A stretch of DNA of 64,000 nt from Lunularia cruciata. Lineage: Eukaryota; Streptophyta; Marchantiopsida; Lunulariales; Lunulariaceae. The number at the start of each line of letters is the position of its first letter. Within the stretch, counting starts at the first letter, position 1. The stretch covers positions 59,330,911 to 59,394,910 of the forward strand of contig OX419760.1 of NCBI GenBank assembly GCA_948567375.1, in the 5' to 3' direction. Positions 12,561 to 23,879 of this stretch are shown here, one piece after another. The translations under genes and the position numbers were made by a program. The notes beneath the pieces were generated by a model. It ran no database searches and was not told where the DNA came from. It saw nothing but the letters and a program-made list of their open reading frames with translations.

Positions 12561-14639
12561 CCAATTTTTTTGCAAACTTCTTGTTTGGAAAATAGAGAAC
12601 TAAATTGCACCTCCTCACTTCTTTAATTTCCTCTTAGATGGGCACTCAAGCTCTTGCAATTCCACCACTACTTGTAGCATAAAGAAATAACTGCTCAATA
12701 ATTTCTCAAGCAGTAAGGTTGGCTTTGAAAGGGTTTATCAATCCATTCAAGAAGACTACAAGTTCTCACATGAATACTCTTGATAGTGTGAGAATGGGTT
12801 TAGGAGGTAATGCACTCTCTTCTTGTTCTTTTATGGTAAAGTTTTGTGTTCCAACACCTCAAGATCCATATGTGAATTGTGTGTGGGAGTCTATGAGCTA
12901 CCCAGCATTTGTATACTTAGTGCTTAGTGCATGACTCTTGGTGCTTATGTCACCTTAGCATCTACGTGGCCTTGGTATAATTTTGGTTCTAGTAGAAGAC
13001 CACCTCCAATGCTTGGACTAATTTCCAAAAACTATTATTTCCTTAAGGGACAACTTCCAATAAAGGAGGCTGTGGTTTCTTGCTTTGGTTACTAAGGCTA
13101 ACTAAAGGTTATTAGACAAGTTTAACAACAAAAATGTGCAATTTTTTTGGTAATTACCCCAATTACTACTCATGTGGTTGCATAATTTAGGCATGCAACA
13201 AAGTTATTAATGAAGGAAGCGAGAAAGAAGTTCTCAATGGACTTCTACCATATAGGGTATTTTTGTACGCACTTGGACGTAACTCATGGAATCCAAGAAG
13301 GATATAATGGCCGATTGGAAGTACATTAAGTCACAGAAATTATATGTGAATATGGAGGAGGTTTACAATACCTAAGGTATTTGCAAAAGAATAAAGAGTT
13401 GTCAATCCTACCAAAGGTGCAATCAACAAAGAAACAAAAAGGTATAAGTAATCGACAAGTCCTATGACAAAGACCAAGATGAAGATGATCATAACATAAT
13501 AGAGGAAGATGTCTTGATAGTGGGAGATCATGAGGAAGGTGTTGCTAAGACATTATAACTATCTTGGTAAGAAGAGGTGAGTCAAGGAGGAAGTGATTTC
13601 TCTAGTAGCCCCTTTGCCTTATTACAAACATGTTTTTCTTTGTTATTTCTTTCTTAGAAGCTTTATTTTAATTAGTGAAGATTAGAGGTAGAAAATAGGA
13701 TTAGGTGGTTTTACTTTGGCCTAAAGAGAAAGTTAGAAGCATAGAAGGAAGAAACATGAAGAAAGACAAGTCCAAAGACATTGGACCTAAAATTATCCAT
13801 CTTGAGTGTGAGGCTTGGCAAAGGCATTTGCCTCAATCATCCTTGTAGGCAAGTGTTGGGTAAAAAGGGACCATTGGATTTGAACTTTCTTCCCAATAAA
13901 GTTTTCCATGATGCCTTTGGCCACAATCACCTTTAGCTTTAAACACTTGAAGTCATGATACCTTTAGCTTTGTACACCTTTGGTCACAAACATACTCTAC
14001 TTTTTGGCTTTTGGCTTTTGGCTTTTGGCTCAAGAGTCAATTATCTACATTGATAGCCACATGAGCAAAGTATTACCACTTGTTTCAAAGAACTGATTTT
14101 GGTAACCATTTTTAGTCATGGAGTTTTTCACATGTGGTAGCAATAACGGCTCACCTCTAATGCTTGCCAAAATTGTAGAATGGTTGAGTGTGGAGTATAA
14201 ATTCAAGGCCTTGCAAGGAAGTGAGGTTGTGGTTGTGTGGGCAACTGTAGATACTCTACTGAGATGAGTGGCTAGTACTTTGGGCGTGACGTAAGGCAAT
14301 CATTGAAGTTAGCACAAGCATTGTCAAGTAGTTTGAGAGTATGAGAATTTTTTGAGCCGAACCAAGATCACTCAAAGGTAGAACCACATTGCATAAGAGT
14401 AGAATGAAAGATTGTGCGAAGGGGTGATCAAGAGAACTCAAGTGAAGAGAGAATTTGGAGAAAAGTGCAAATTCAAAACCATAACACAACATTGGGGAAT
14501 CTAATATCACCTAAGGAGTGCAAGGTAGTGCCTAAGGTTGCCTTGAGGTTGGCTAGAGTGGAGAAATCAGCAATTATTGCTATCGCAAATACATCATCCC
14601 AAAATGGTGCAATTCATACTATGGAATCAAGAGTTCACA
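12561..14639. other. No recognisable gene; one microsatellite
   Basis: Repetitive AT-rich sequence without a preserved frame. A perfect four-unit microsatellite (TTTTGGC)x4 sits at 14002-14029. Confidence 0.45.
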
Positions 14640-16375
14640 TATGTCTTGATGGTGCATGACGTTTTGGAGGAGAAGAACCCAAATTTTACAAAAATGAGAA
14701 GCAATGTGTTTGGCTAGATGAAAGGATATTAGTAATAGATCTAAAGGGATGCAATCTCTACCTTGAGAGCAATGTACCAAGTGTGGCCCAGACTAAATGA
14801 GGAGATGCAAAAAGTTGTTGGTCTTGTTCAAGAATACAAAGACCAACAATGGTTGGAAGGTAAAAGGGTATAACAACCCATTGAGGCACATTATTGTTAC
14901 GTTGATCGTGATGTTGTTAAAGTCAACAAGGACCACATATTTCAACAATAGCCTAGCTATATTCTTTTAGTAGCTACACAAAAGACACCGCATGAATTGT
15001 GCAAAGATGTTCTAGTAGTAAGTATGAGAATTGAAAAAGAATATAAAGGTGAATGGAGGAAACACTTATCTTTCCTTACTTGTGGGACAATCCTACCTCA
15101 AGATGAAATTGTTGAAGAAGGAAGAGAAGAAGTTGTTTTCATGTCACATAAGTACCCAATGAGGTACTATAAATCACAACCCAAGTATGCCATAGAAGTA
15201 ATGTGGAGGTTTAACAAGGCATTGTTGAAGAATCAAGAAATGAGTAAGTGGGTTAAGATTCCAAATCCCATTAGCTTGAGCTCCAACAAGAGGAAGAAGA
15301 AGACATTGGTTGCACCAATGAATGTGCCAACTACAAAGTAGCACAAGCTCAACATGTAGGTAATTGAAGAATCATTAGAGGATAGTGGCTATAATGAAGA
15401 TGAGCAAGATGAGTCAGAAAGTGAAGATGAAAGATGAAGATAACCAAGGAGTAGAAGATACCCTTGACTTGGAGGTTGTACAAGAAGGAAGAGAAGGTGG
15501 CCATGCCTAAGATCAAGAGCAACCACAACCAGGGCAAGTGACATCCTTCCTTAGTTTTGAACTCTTCTAAGACGAGGAAGGAGGAGATAGAAACCAAAAT
15601 GGAGAAGTACAATCTGCCCACACAACAAGAGTAAAAAAAACCAACACAAAGATATCCCATCTTTGGGAATGGGTGAACCTTTTGTGCAAGAAGACAAAGA
15701 CATCTTATTGTGCAACTACAAAGGCACTATATGGAGACACCAGCCCTAGAGCTGGATATAGCAAGAGTCCCAACAGAAGTAGGTTTGGTGGGAAAGAAAA
15801 ACATGGACCAACCTAATGGTAAGTTGCTTAAAGACAAGAGACCTATAACAACAAGATCAGAAGAGGGTCTGCCAACAAAGAAGAAGCTTATAAGAGAGGA
15901 GAAAGGTAAGTCCACTAGTGAAACATAGGAAGACTCTATCCAAGAGCAAGTAGATGAGAGTGCAGACCATGACAAAGAAGTAGCATCTTGCTCCAAAGAA
16001 GTGGCAAAAGTAGGGAGCTCTCAATGGTTCTTGATATTGAAGAGGGGATCTAAAGAAGAGAAGATAATAAGATTGTCAACCCTAAGGGGAGTAAGCCTCC
16101 CGAGAAAAAATTGGAGGAAGATGAATAGAAAGAACCTACCCAAAGAGATCAAGGTGATGTACCAATATTGTGGTGGATCATCAATAAGTTGGAACTCACA
16201 CTACAAGTAATGGAAGACATTCTTCCCTTCTACCAAGAATTACATTTGGATGTAAAAAATTATAGGAAATTGGTAAATTTCCTACATCAAGCAATCAAAG
16301 AGTGCCAATTGAGAGAAGGTAGAGATCCAAAGCAAACTAGCACAAGCACACAAAGAGATATATTGAGCTCATAAA
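14640..16375 (+). pseudogene. Decayed lysine-rich coding remnant, unrecognised
   Basis: Several + frames follow one another with few stops: 14750-14980, 14997-15341 (114 codons), 15710-16210 (one frame broken by a single TAG at about 15926) and 16168-16374. The peptides are rich in Lys, Glu and Arg and include phrases such as WLEGKRV and NRKNLPKEI. They look like parts of one long polyprotein that has taken stops and frameshifts. No diagnostic motif (protease, reverse transcriptase, integrase) is visible, so I leave it unnamed. It ends about 120 bp before the LTR element at 16500. Confidence 0.35.
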
Positions 16376-16494
16376 AAAATTATGCTAATGAAGGAGCATT
16401 CAACCTTCCCATGATATGCCCAATTTGAAGAGTGGCACCACAAGCATCTCTCCTACTCAAGTTATCCTCCTTTACCATTCTAAATGAGTTTAAA

Positions 16495-16499
16495 TGTAC
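16495..16499. other. Target-site duplication TGTAC (left)
   Basis: TGTAC here and at 23620-23624, immediately outside the two LTRs. The perfect match fixes the element ends. Confidence 0.85.
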
Positions 16500-16936
16500 T
16501 ATAATACCAAGAGCTAGCCATATGATCTAGATGTGAAATTTGGTTTGGTAAATTTGGAATGATGTTATACATGATGGTCAAAAATAGACCAGATAGAAGT
16601 ATCACCAAAAGAATACTTCTACTAATAAGGCAAAAACCAAAATAGACTTGAAAACCTTAGAACCAATAGCTAGACATATGATTTAAAGGTGATAATTGGT
16701 TTGGTAACATCTGAAAGGATGTTACACATGATGGACTAAACAGATCAAAAAGAAGTATCACCAACAAAGGACTTTTACTAATAGAGTAGGAACTGAAATA
16801 TGCCTTAAGATGCCTTACCCTAAACCCTAAAGATCTTCTTTGTCTATATAATAAAGAGAAGGTGCTCCTTTGCGGCATTGGAGGATTGAGTGTGAAATCT
16901 GTGTTTTCTCTCTTCTCTTGTCCTCAAAGTATTACA
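16500..16936 (+). repeat. 5' LTR of element 1
   Basis: 437 bp, from TATAATACC (TG end changed to TA) to AGTATTACA. It is nearly collinear with 22880-23619 apart from a block missing here at about 16815. At 16818-16832 it carries two telobox-like CCCTAAA units, followed by the TATA box CTATATAATAAAG at about 16844-16856. Confidence 0.9.
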
Positions 16937-16937
16937 A

Positions 16938-16949
16938 TGGTATCAGAGC
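16938..16949 (+). other. Primer-binding site (tRNA-iMet type)
   Basis: TGGTATCAGAGC, complementary to the 3' end of initiator methionine tRNA, one base after the 5' LTR. This is the usual plant LTR-retrotransposon primer site. Confidence 0.93.
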
Positions 16950-17067
16950 AAGTGTTTTAGTCCAAGAGAGTGGATGATCCCTCTTGGAAGAACATGAACT
17001 ACTGAAACTCAATAATTTGAGGTAGAGAACATAGAGTAATTGCTAGACTTAGGAAGGACTTTAGAAA

Positions 17068-18560
17068 GTGGATGGGATGGATGCACCGGGAGGACAATTT
17101 CCCACACCTAGCTTTCTATTATTGAATCCATTCCACATCAAGGTTATGTATATCCAGCGTGAGCAAATGAGAGTATTGCTTATTTATCACTTTGGAGTAG
17201 AATTCATGGATAGGGTGATGAACTCACCAAACCTGGTGATTCTACCTATGGTGGTATACGACAGAGAGTGGGATTTGACAATCTACATTCTATTATGATG
17301 TTATGGATGTGAATGTCCCAAATCCTCTCCCTTTCAACACTCAAGTAGAAATTTGTTATGTAGTGAGACCAAAAGTTATGTTTAGAGATTTTGTGGTTAG
17401 GAATTTTGGTGAGGAGTATTATCAACAAGTGATAGCTTTTGAGGTCCCAATGGTAGTTCCGCTAGTTTGTGCGCCTTCCAAAGTGATCATATTGACTTTG
17501 TATTGAAGTAGACATTAGCAATTGAGTGTTGCAAGAACCATGGATCTATAATTGCAAGAGTTGGTGCAAGGAATGCAAGGGATGTTGAATGAATTTTGAG
17601 AGATTAATATGACCATGGAGACATTACAAAGTCAAGTGCAGATCCTCAAGAATGATCAAGCAATGCAAGAAGAAGAGCCATCTAAAAACCTAGTACTTGC
17701 AATTGAAGTACTTGGAGAGGCACCTGTGCCTACAAACCTTGACAATGATGAAGCCACATTGCTACTCCGGATGAAGAAGATCTACAACATCAAGCCTTAC
17801 AAGGGGCATCATACGATGAGAGTAGTGGAAAATTGAATCTCAAGAATGAATTGATATTTTTCATTATTCTCAACAAAGATCATGGAGCATGTTGCAAACG
17901 TGTTTGCATGTGGGTACTTGACCAATAAAGCCCTCACATGGTATGATGCTTGGGAACGATCCATGTTGGCAGAGAGAAGGGATGTCACGTGGACAACAAT
18001 GCAAGAAGGATTGCTGAAGAATTTCCAATCAGTGGATTTTGTGTAGATGGCCCGAATCCAACTATGGAGATATAGACAAAAGAACAACATGCAAGAGTGT
18101 GTGGATACATTTCTGGATCTACAAGTTGCAAGAACCAACATGAGTCTAGTAGAGGCTCTTGACAATCTCAAACAAGGGTTGAAGGAGCTGATTTGCCAAG
18201 AATTCATGGTGCAAAATCCTCACATGGTATTTGAAGTGATTGCTTGTGCGCAAAGAACAACAAGAACATTGGGTGGAGGTGAAGGAGTAGTTCCACTTCA
18301 ACATCATTGGGCAAAAATGCCACACGTGGGTGGAACAATACCAATGGAATTGGACAACCTTTGATTTCAAGATCAAGGAGCATGACCGCTTCAAGGAGAG
18401 CGTGGATGGGTAGAAGAACAAAGAGATGGAGTCCCACGAGGAGAAGGAATTCAAGGAGAACAAGGAGAATATGGCCACAATTGTTGTCACAATTGTTGTT
18501 ACAATTGTGGCCATATTGGGCACATATCTACCAACTATCATGCTCGTTTCCCTAAGGGCC
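17068..18560 (+). pseudogene. Element 1 gag remnant with zinc knuckle
   Basis: Gag-like frames are spread over this interval, including a helical retrotransposon-gag segment at about 18047-18250 (RYRQKNNMQECVDTFLDLQ and onward). The nucleocapsid zinc knuckle at about 18500-18545 reads C-x2-C-x4-H-x4-Y: the last Cys is now Tyr, so zinc binding is lost. Frames change at least twice. Gag would form the particle that packages element RNA; this copy cannot. Confidence 0.75.
18469..18516. repeat. Inverted repeat across the gag zinc knuckle
   Basis: ATATGGCCACAATTGT at 18469-18484 and its exact reverse complement at 18501-18516, with a 16-bp spacer that itself contains ACAATTGTT. The arms are perfect although the surrounding gag is decayed. 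Confidence 0.85.
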
Positions 18561-18638
18561 CTCAGCCTTCATACAAGTGATCTTTGAACAACATGGAGAG
18601 GCACACTAAAGAAGAAGAAGTGGAAATCACTTTGGAAA

Positions 18639-19050
18639 ATGAAGATCGCCAGTAAATGTACCTCGCCTTATTGGCTCAATAAGGAAGCAAGAAGTAAGGG
18701 AAGGAAGAAGATAAATGCACAAAGGTCCCAAGAGGCAACCTCACAATTGATTGTTGTGAATGGCATCCTAGAAGGCAATCAAGTGAGAGTATTAATAGAT
18801 CCAGGAGCAACAAAGAATTTCTTGTCTTGCTTTGTTGCAATAAGATTGTGAATGGGTCTAGAGAGAGATGAGAGTGAAGAAGTAGAGCTACCTAACATGC
18901 AAATAGAGAGGATTGAATCATTACCTAGATGGGTAACACTCTTTGTAGGAGAATATCAAAAAGCAATTGAGTGGCAAGTGATACAATTAGCTCATTATGA
19001 TGCAATCTTAGGCATGTCATGGATGGAGCATTACAATCCTATGGTAGATT
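18639..19050 (+). pseudogene. Element 1 aspartic protease remnant
   Basis: The peptide around 18787-18830 reads VLIDPGATKNFLS, matching the retropepsin active-site strand, where the family has D-S/T-G. Here the Ser/Thr is Pro (DPG), which would abolish catalysis. The downstream frame (18852-19052) contains AILGMSW, matching the C-terminal retropepsin strand. A TGA at about 18849-18851 separates the two halves. The protease would cut the Gag-Pol polyprotein. Confidence 0.8.
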
Positions 19051-19319
19051 AGAGGAAGAAAGTAGTGAGAACCCACCAATGGTCAATCATTGGGGTTAAA
19101 AGAAAAATCATACAAGCAAGAACTGCCTCTGTATGTCATAGAGATGACAAATATATGTAAGACAAATAGATGTTTCATGGGTCTAATAGGAGAAGTCTAG
19201 AGTGCACAACTTGATGGAAAAATTCTTGAGAAATTGAAAGATATGGTGGATGAGTTTCAAGATGTCTTTCTTGATGATCTACCCTTAGGATAGTAGACCA
19301 TAAAATTGAGACACTCTCG

Positions 19320-19960
19320 GGGAAGACACCTCCTTGTAAGGCCCCATATCACCTATCACCTCATGAGTTGGAGGAGTGTAGGACTCAAATTGAGGAGATG
19401 CTACAAAAAGGGTTCATCCAACCTAGCATATCACTATATGGGGCTCCTATCTTGTTTGTGAAGAAGAAGGACGATACAATGCGCATGTGCATTGACTGTT
19501 GGGGTCTCAATCAACAAACAATGAAGAATAAATACCCCTTGCCTAGCATGGATGACCTGTTTGATCAACTCCATGGAGCAAGATACTTCACCAAATTGGA
19601 CTTGTGGAGTGGTTACAATCAAATCCAAATTGCAGAGGAAGATGTGTATAAAATTGCCTTTTGAACCAAGTATGGCCACTTTGAGTATCTTGTGATGCCT
19701 TTTGGCCTCACCAATGCACCTACCACTTTCATGAGTCTAATGAATGACATATTTTGTCCATACTTAGATAAGTCTATTATTGTCTTCTTGGACAACATCT
19801 TAGTATATAGTAGCACAATGGCAGAACACAAACATCATCTACAAGAAGTCCTCTAGATTCTAAGACAAAATCAATTGTATGCCAAAATCTCAAAATGTGA
19901 GTTTGGCAAGTTTGAAGTAAACTACTTGGGACATAGAGTAAGTGCAAAGTGCATTCAAGT
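19320..19960 (+). pseudogene. Element 1 reverse transcriptase remnant
   Basis: A gypsy-type reverse transcriptase is clear: [11 protein letters not shown] (about 19441-19473), [10 protein letters not shown] (about 19599-19628), [12 protein letters not shown] (about 19696-19731) and the catalytic box, which reads FLDN at 19785-19796 instead of FLDD. An in-frame TGA at 19662-19664 (CGA expected) and TAG at 19854-19856 (CAG expected) interrupt it. Both stops and the D-to-N change fit C-to-T or G-to-A decay. Confidence 0.92.
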
Positions 19961-20576
19961 ATTGATCGGATAAAATAGAGGTCATTCAAAAATGGAGTGC
20001 CCCAAAAGATAAGACTCAACTCAAGAGCTTCTTGGGATTGACAAGATTCTATCATAGATTTGTCAAGGACTTCTCCAAGGTTGCACAAGCCTTAATGGCA
20101 CTACTTGGCAAGGGGAAGAAGTGGACATGAAGAACCGCACAAGAGTTGGCCTTTCAAGAATTGAAGGCCGCCTTGCTACATGCACCAATCTTGAAGTGGT
20201 ATGACCCAAAACATCCATAAAGTTGGCTATAGATGCATTAGGTGTAGCAATAGGAGCAGTCCTACAACAAGAGTAGCATGACGGATGGCATCCAATTGCA
20301 TATTTATCTCAAAAGTTATTACCAACAAAGCACAACTACCACACCACACAATAAGAAGAGTTGACCATCATGCTTGCAACCAAGTATTGGATGCACTATC
20401 TGGGCGAGAAGGCATTTGTAGTAAAGATATACCATAAACCTTTAGTCTACCTTGAGACACAAAAGGATCTATCTCATTGCTAAATTTGATGTGCAGAGTG
20501 ACGACAACACTTCAACATGACAATCACCTATGTGGAAGGTAATAAGCAACTTGTAGATGCATTCACCCACATGCCA
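19961..20576 (+). pseudogene. Element 1 RNase H remnant
   Basis: After a frameshift near 19960, the + strand gives the connection and RNase H region: FLGLTRFYHRFVKDFSKVA (about 20029-20085), then AIDALGVAIGAVLQQE (about 20226-20273), HPIAYLSQKLLPTKHNY and the late VEGNKQLVDAF. Several TAA/TAG/TGA codons break the frame. The domain would remove the RNA strand during reverse transcription. Confidence 0.8.
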
Positions 20577-20778
20577 ATGGCAAACAACTTGGTGGTAGAG
20601 TTTAAGATTAACCTTGAATTGTGGCCAGAGATTCAGGCTGCTACAAAAACTAGTCTACAAATTGTAGAAGCGCAATCATGGCAAACAACTTGGTGGTAGA
20701 GTTTAAGATTAACCCTGAATTGTGGCCAAAGATTCAGGCTACTACAAAAACTAGTCTACAAATTGTAGAAGCGCAATC
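20577..20778 (+). repeat. 101-bp tandem duplication in element 1 pol
   Basis: Two nearly identical 101-bp copies, 20577-20677 and 20678-20778, each beginning ATGGCAAACAACTTGG and differing at about three positions. 101 is not a multiple of three, so the duplication shifts the frame between RNase H and integrase. Its high identity suggests it arose late, after most of the decay. Confidence 0.9.
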
Positions 20779-22440
20779 ATCCAAAGGCGTCACCAACACC
20801 CAAGGACTCACCTTTCATGATGGTAGATTATGGATCCCAAATGCCCCAGAATTATGCACCACCATTCTAGCAAACTATCATGATTTGGCCATTGCAAGTC
20901 ATATTGGAGTAGACAAGACCTTGGATGCAATCCAACGCCATTACTATTGGCCCAAGATGAGCAATGATGTGATGGACTACGTGCACAACTACCTACTTTA
21001 TCAATAGAACAAAGCTTCTAATCAAGCTCTTGTAGGGTTCCTTCAACCTCTTGCCACTCCTACCCGACGTTGGGAACAAGTGAGTATGGATTTTGTTTGT
21101 GAATTACCCAAGACTACCTCAGGGTTTGACTCCATCATGGTCTGTGAGCCGGCCTGTCTCTCACTCAGGATGAACCTCTGATGGCTATTATGGTAGCGCA
21201 CCATGGACTAAGATGGCAAGGAACCCCAACTCCATCATACTCCTCCAAGGCTAACACTCCAAGACTCAAGACATTGCTCACTAGAGAACTCAATGAGAGA
21301 AAGATAGTTTCAAATGAAAGGATGATGAGTACTTCCTCACCCCTTGTTTATATACTTGTGAAATAGTTACGTACCAAAGTTACTAATTACTAGAGTAACT
21401 CAAGTTACTAGGCTAAAAGTCAAGTAAAGTCAAAAAGTAGAAAGGAATATCCATTCACATGGGCATATTCCTCTAAGCATGTGATCTTATCTTGACCCAA
21501 CCACTAAGTCAAGGATTCCTTCACATGGGCTATCCTTAGAGTATAGAAGAATCCAAAACAAAAAGGCTTGCGGGCCCAAGAGTTCTCAACTCTTTGCTCA
21601 AAGCCAAACACTTGGGAATAATACCAAGTCAACACACTAGAATCCAAAATAGTGGCACTCATGTTTTCCACTTCCTTTAAAGTAAGGTCCCCTCTATCTT
21701 AGCTATGACTAACTTTAGCTAATCATGACTAATATAGAACCATCCTTTATCTCTATATAAATAATATCTCTCAAGTACTTGTAATACCAAGCTAAATATC
21801 ACAATACCCCACACATGCACAAATGGGTGTTACAGGTCTTTGTAGATCGGCTCAACAAAATGATTCATGTATGCCCTACCACCAAGGATGTGACTGCTCC
21901 ACAACTAGCTCAATTATACTTAGATGCAGTCTTCTCTCATCATGGGTTGTCTTGAGTACTCATCACCAATAGAGGCACTCAATTCACTAGTTTGTTTTGG
22001 TGAACACTCTTTGGTTTCTTCAAAACCAAACTGGCCATATCCATAGCTTACCACCCACAAACAAATGGACAAACAGAGCGGGCTAATTGCACTATTGAAG
22101 ACATGTTACATGGCTTCACCTAAAGAAGAGCAAGAGAGGTGGGACATCCTACTCTCGTTGGTGGAATTTGCTTACACAAATTTAGTGAATGCATCCACCT
22201 AGGTCACTCCATTCTTTCTCATGTATGGTGAGCATCCTTTCACACCTTCTAGCTTGATGAAGATCCGTCCGGTGGCTACCAAGGTTGATGCAATCAACAC
22301 ATTTGTTTCTAGAATCCAACAAGGTGTGGAGAGTGCCAAGCACAAATTTTGAATTGCACAAAACACAAAATTGACAAAAGCAATATGCTAATGCACACCG
22401 TAGGTACATAGAGTTCAATGTTTGGGATCAGGTGTGGCTA
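20779..22440 (+). pseudogene. Element 1 integrase remnant, split by a nested LTR
   Basis: The N-terminal HHCC zinc region begins near 20815 (HDLAIASHIGVDKTLDAIQ at about 20879-20935), but its first Cys is Tyr (NYLLYQ) and a TAG follows. The catalytic core starts about 21085 (SMDFVCELPKT), is cut at 21142 by a 692-bp insertion, and resumes at 21839 with FVDRLNKM. The second catalytic Asp, expected in SDRG, reads TNRG. AYHPQTNGQTERAN (about 22047-22088) keeps the Glu region. The enzyme would join the element to host DNA; this copy is inactive. Confidence 0.88.
21143..21834 (+). repeat. Solo LTR nested in element 1 integrase
   Basis: A 692-bp insertion from TGTGAGCC to GGTGTTACA interrupts the integrase codons between I-M-V and F-V-D. 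GGTC occurs on both sides (21139-21142 and 21835-21838) as a 4-bp target duplication. TG...CA ends, a TATA box (CTATATAAATAA, 21753-21764) about 70 bp before the end, and no coding sequence indicate a solo LTR of another element, not otherwise seen in the window. Confidence 0.85.
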
Positions 22441-22539
22441 TCAACAACCAACCTCACATTAGTTGGACCTTGTAAGCTTAGACCTTGTTTTATTGGGCCT
22501 TTCTTGATTCTTTGTTGAGTTAGCATTGTGGCCTATCAC

Positions 22540-22864
22540 CTCAAGCTACCACCACACATGAAGATCCATCTAGTGTTCCATGTTTCCCTACTACGTAAAT
22601 ATGCTCCCCGATCAGGCCAGTATCATTTCATAGAAGACATTTGACCTTGTTTGACACTCATTGATGGCACAGTAGAATATGAAGCGGAGTGTATTCTCCA
22701 AAAACGCATGCATGGTACTTGCCATCCACGGGTGGACTATCTAGTACAATAGAAAGGTTACCCCCTCTATGAAGCAACCTAGGAGCCTACTGCCAATTTG
22801 ACACATGCACCGGTGTTGGTGCAAGCGTTTGAGCAACAACTACATAACAAGGACGTTGTGTCTT
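22540..22864 (+). pseudogene. Element 1 C-terminal chromodomain remnant
   Basis: After HVSLLRKYAP (about 22580-22609) comes a chromodomain: YEAECILQKR (about 22678-22707), VDYLVQ, stop, KGYPLYEAT, stop, EP. Both conserved Trp codons are TAG (22750-22752 and 22780-22782), one of them in the aromatic cage that binds methyl-lysine. The stop that probably ended the original protein is the TAA at about 22865. In chromoviruses this domain steers integration into heterochromatin. Confidence 0.87.
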
Positions 22865-22865
22865 A

Positions 22866-22879
22866 AAAGGAGGGAGATC
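22866..22879 (+). other. Polypurine tract of element 1
   Basis: AAAAGGAGGGAGA just upstream of the 3' LTR, the expected plus-strand primer site. Confidence 0.85.
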
Positions 22880-23619
22880 TATAATACAAAGAACTAGCCA
22901 TATGATCTAGATGTGAAATTTGATTTGGTAACATCTAGAATGATGTTATATATGATGGTCAAAATAGATTAGATAGTAAATATCACCAAAAGAGTACTTT
23001 TACTAATAGGGCAAAAACCAAAATAGACTTGAAAACCTTAGAACCAATAGCTTGACATATGATTTAAAGGTGAGAATTGGTTTGTTAATATCTGGAAGGA
23101 TGTTACACATGATAGACTAAATAGATAAAAAAAGAGGTATCACCAAAAGGAGACTTCTACTAATAGAGTAGGAACCAAAATATGCCTTAAATTTTTTAAG
23201 ATAATTTTGGAGGCCTAAATGGATGAATTAGGCCTCAAAAATGTGCAGATCCCTACTCCCAATAGAGTAATGGTTGGCCTTCCATCTTCCTTGGTTTGTC
23301 TCATCAAGAGCTTTCCAATGGTACCTCACCCATGTGATTATGATATTCCTATTAGAAGATTCCCTAAAAGATTCCCTCTAATCAAAGCTTGTTTGACCAA
23401 CTAGATAGGATGAGGACTGACATGTCACCCATCCAAGTAAGTAATCCAAGGGTGGAGCTTGCTGACATTCACCTATCTATGTGCCTAATCTTATGGTGGA
23501 GTCTCCTTGGAGGAGATCTTCTTTGTCTATCTAATAAAGAGAAGGTACTCCTTTGGGGCATCAGAGGATTGAGTGTGAAATTTGTGTTTTCTCTCTTCTC
23601 TTGCCCTCGGAGTATTACA
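22880..23619 (+). repeat. 3' LTR of element 1 (longer than 5' LTR)
   Basis: 740 bp. It matches the 5' LTR at both ends but contains an additional block of about 310 bp (roughly 23190-23505) where the 5' LTR has a short telobox-bearing junction. TGTAC follows at 23620-23624 as the right target duplication. Confidence 0.88.
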
Positions 23620-23879
23620 TGTACATTCTCTTCCTTCTTAATCTTGATGATGAATGTGGGATCTTCTTGCTCAAGTTTCTCTATTGTGTTATGAGGATTT
23701 TGGTCTTGGATGCTCCCTTGTCTTGAAGACCACCTTTTGGTTGAAGTTCTCTCTTTGGTTGAAGTTCACCTTTGACTTGAAGTTCTCCCTTGGCCTAGTA
23801 GGAGCCCATGTCTTTTGCTACTTCTTTCACATCAAGTACGTCATCCTCCCATAGTGCTCCTTTTTCCTGTAGCTTTGCC

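Larger units (their letters stand above)
16500..23619 (+). mobile_element. Gypsy chromovirus LTR retrotransposon (element 1), decayed
   Basis: A 7.1-kb Ty3/gypsy element in the order LTR, PBS, gag with zinc knuckle, protease, reverse transcriptase, RNase H, integrase, chromodomain, polypurine tract, LTR. A perfect TGTAC duplication flanks it. Gag, pol and chromodomain follow the order of plant chromoviruses. The coding region is dead: stops, frameshifts and lost catalytic residues occur in every domain, many explicable as C-to-T or G-to-A changes (for example TGG to TAG twice in the chromodomain). A 692-bp solo LTR is nested in the integrase and a 101-bp tandem duplication breaks the frame between RNase H and integrase. 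The two LTRs differ by an extra block of about 300 bp in the 3' copy. Confidence 0.93.

Noticed and set aside
16818..16832. Telomere-like CCCTAAACCCTAAA
   Set aside because: Only two units within an LTR just upstream of its TATA box, so a telobox-like promoter motif rather than an interstitial telomere.
16938..16960. tRNA-like sequence TGGTATCAGAGC
   Set aside because: It is the complement of the tRNA-iMet 3' end used as primer-binding site, placed one base after an LTR; no tRNA gene fold surrounds it. I saw no tRNA gene elsewhere either.
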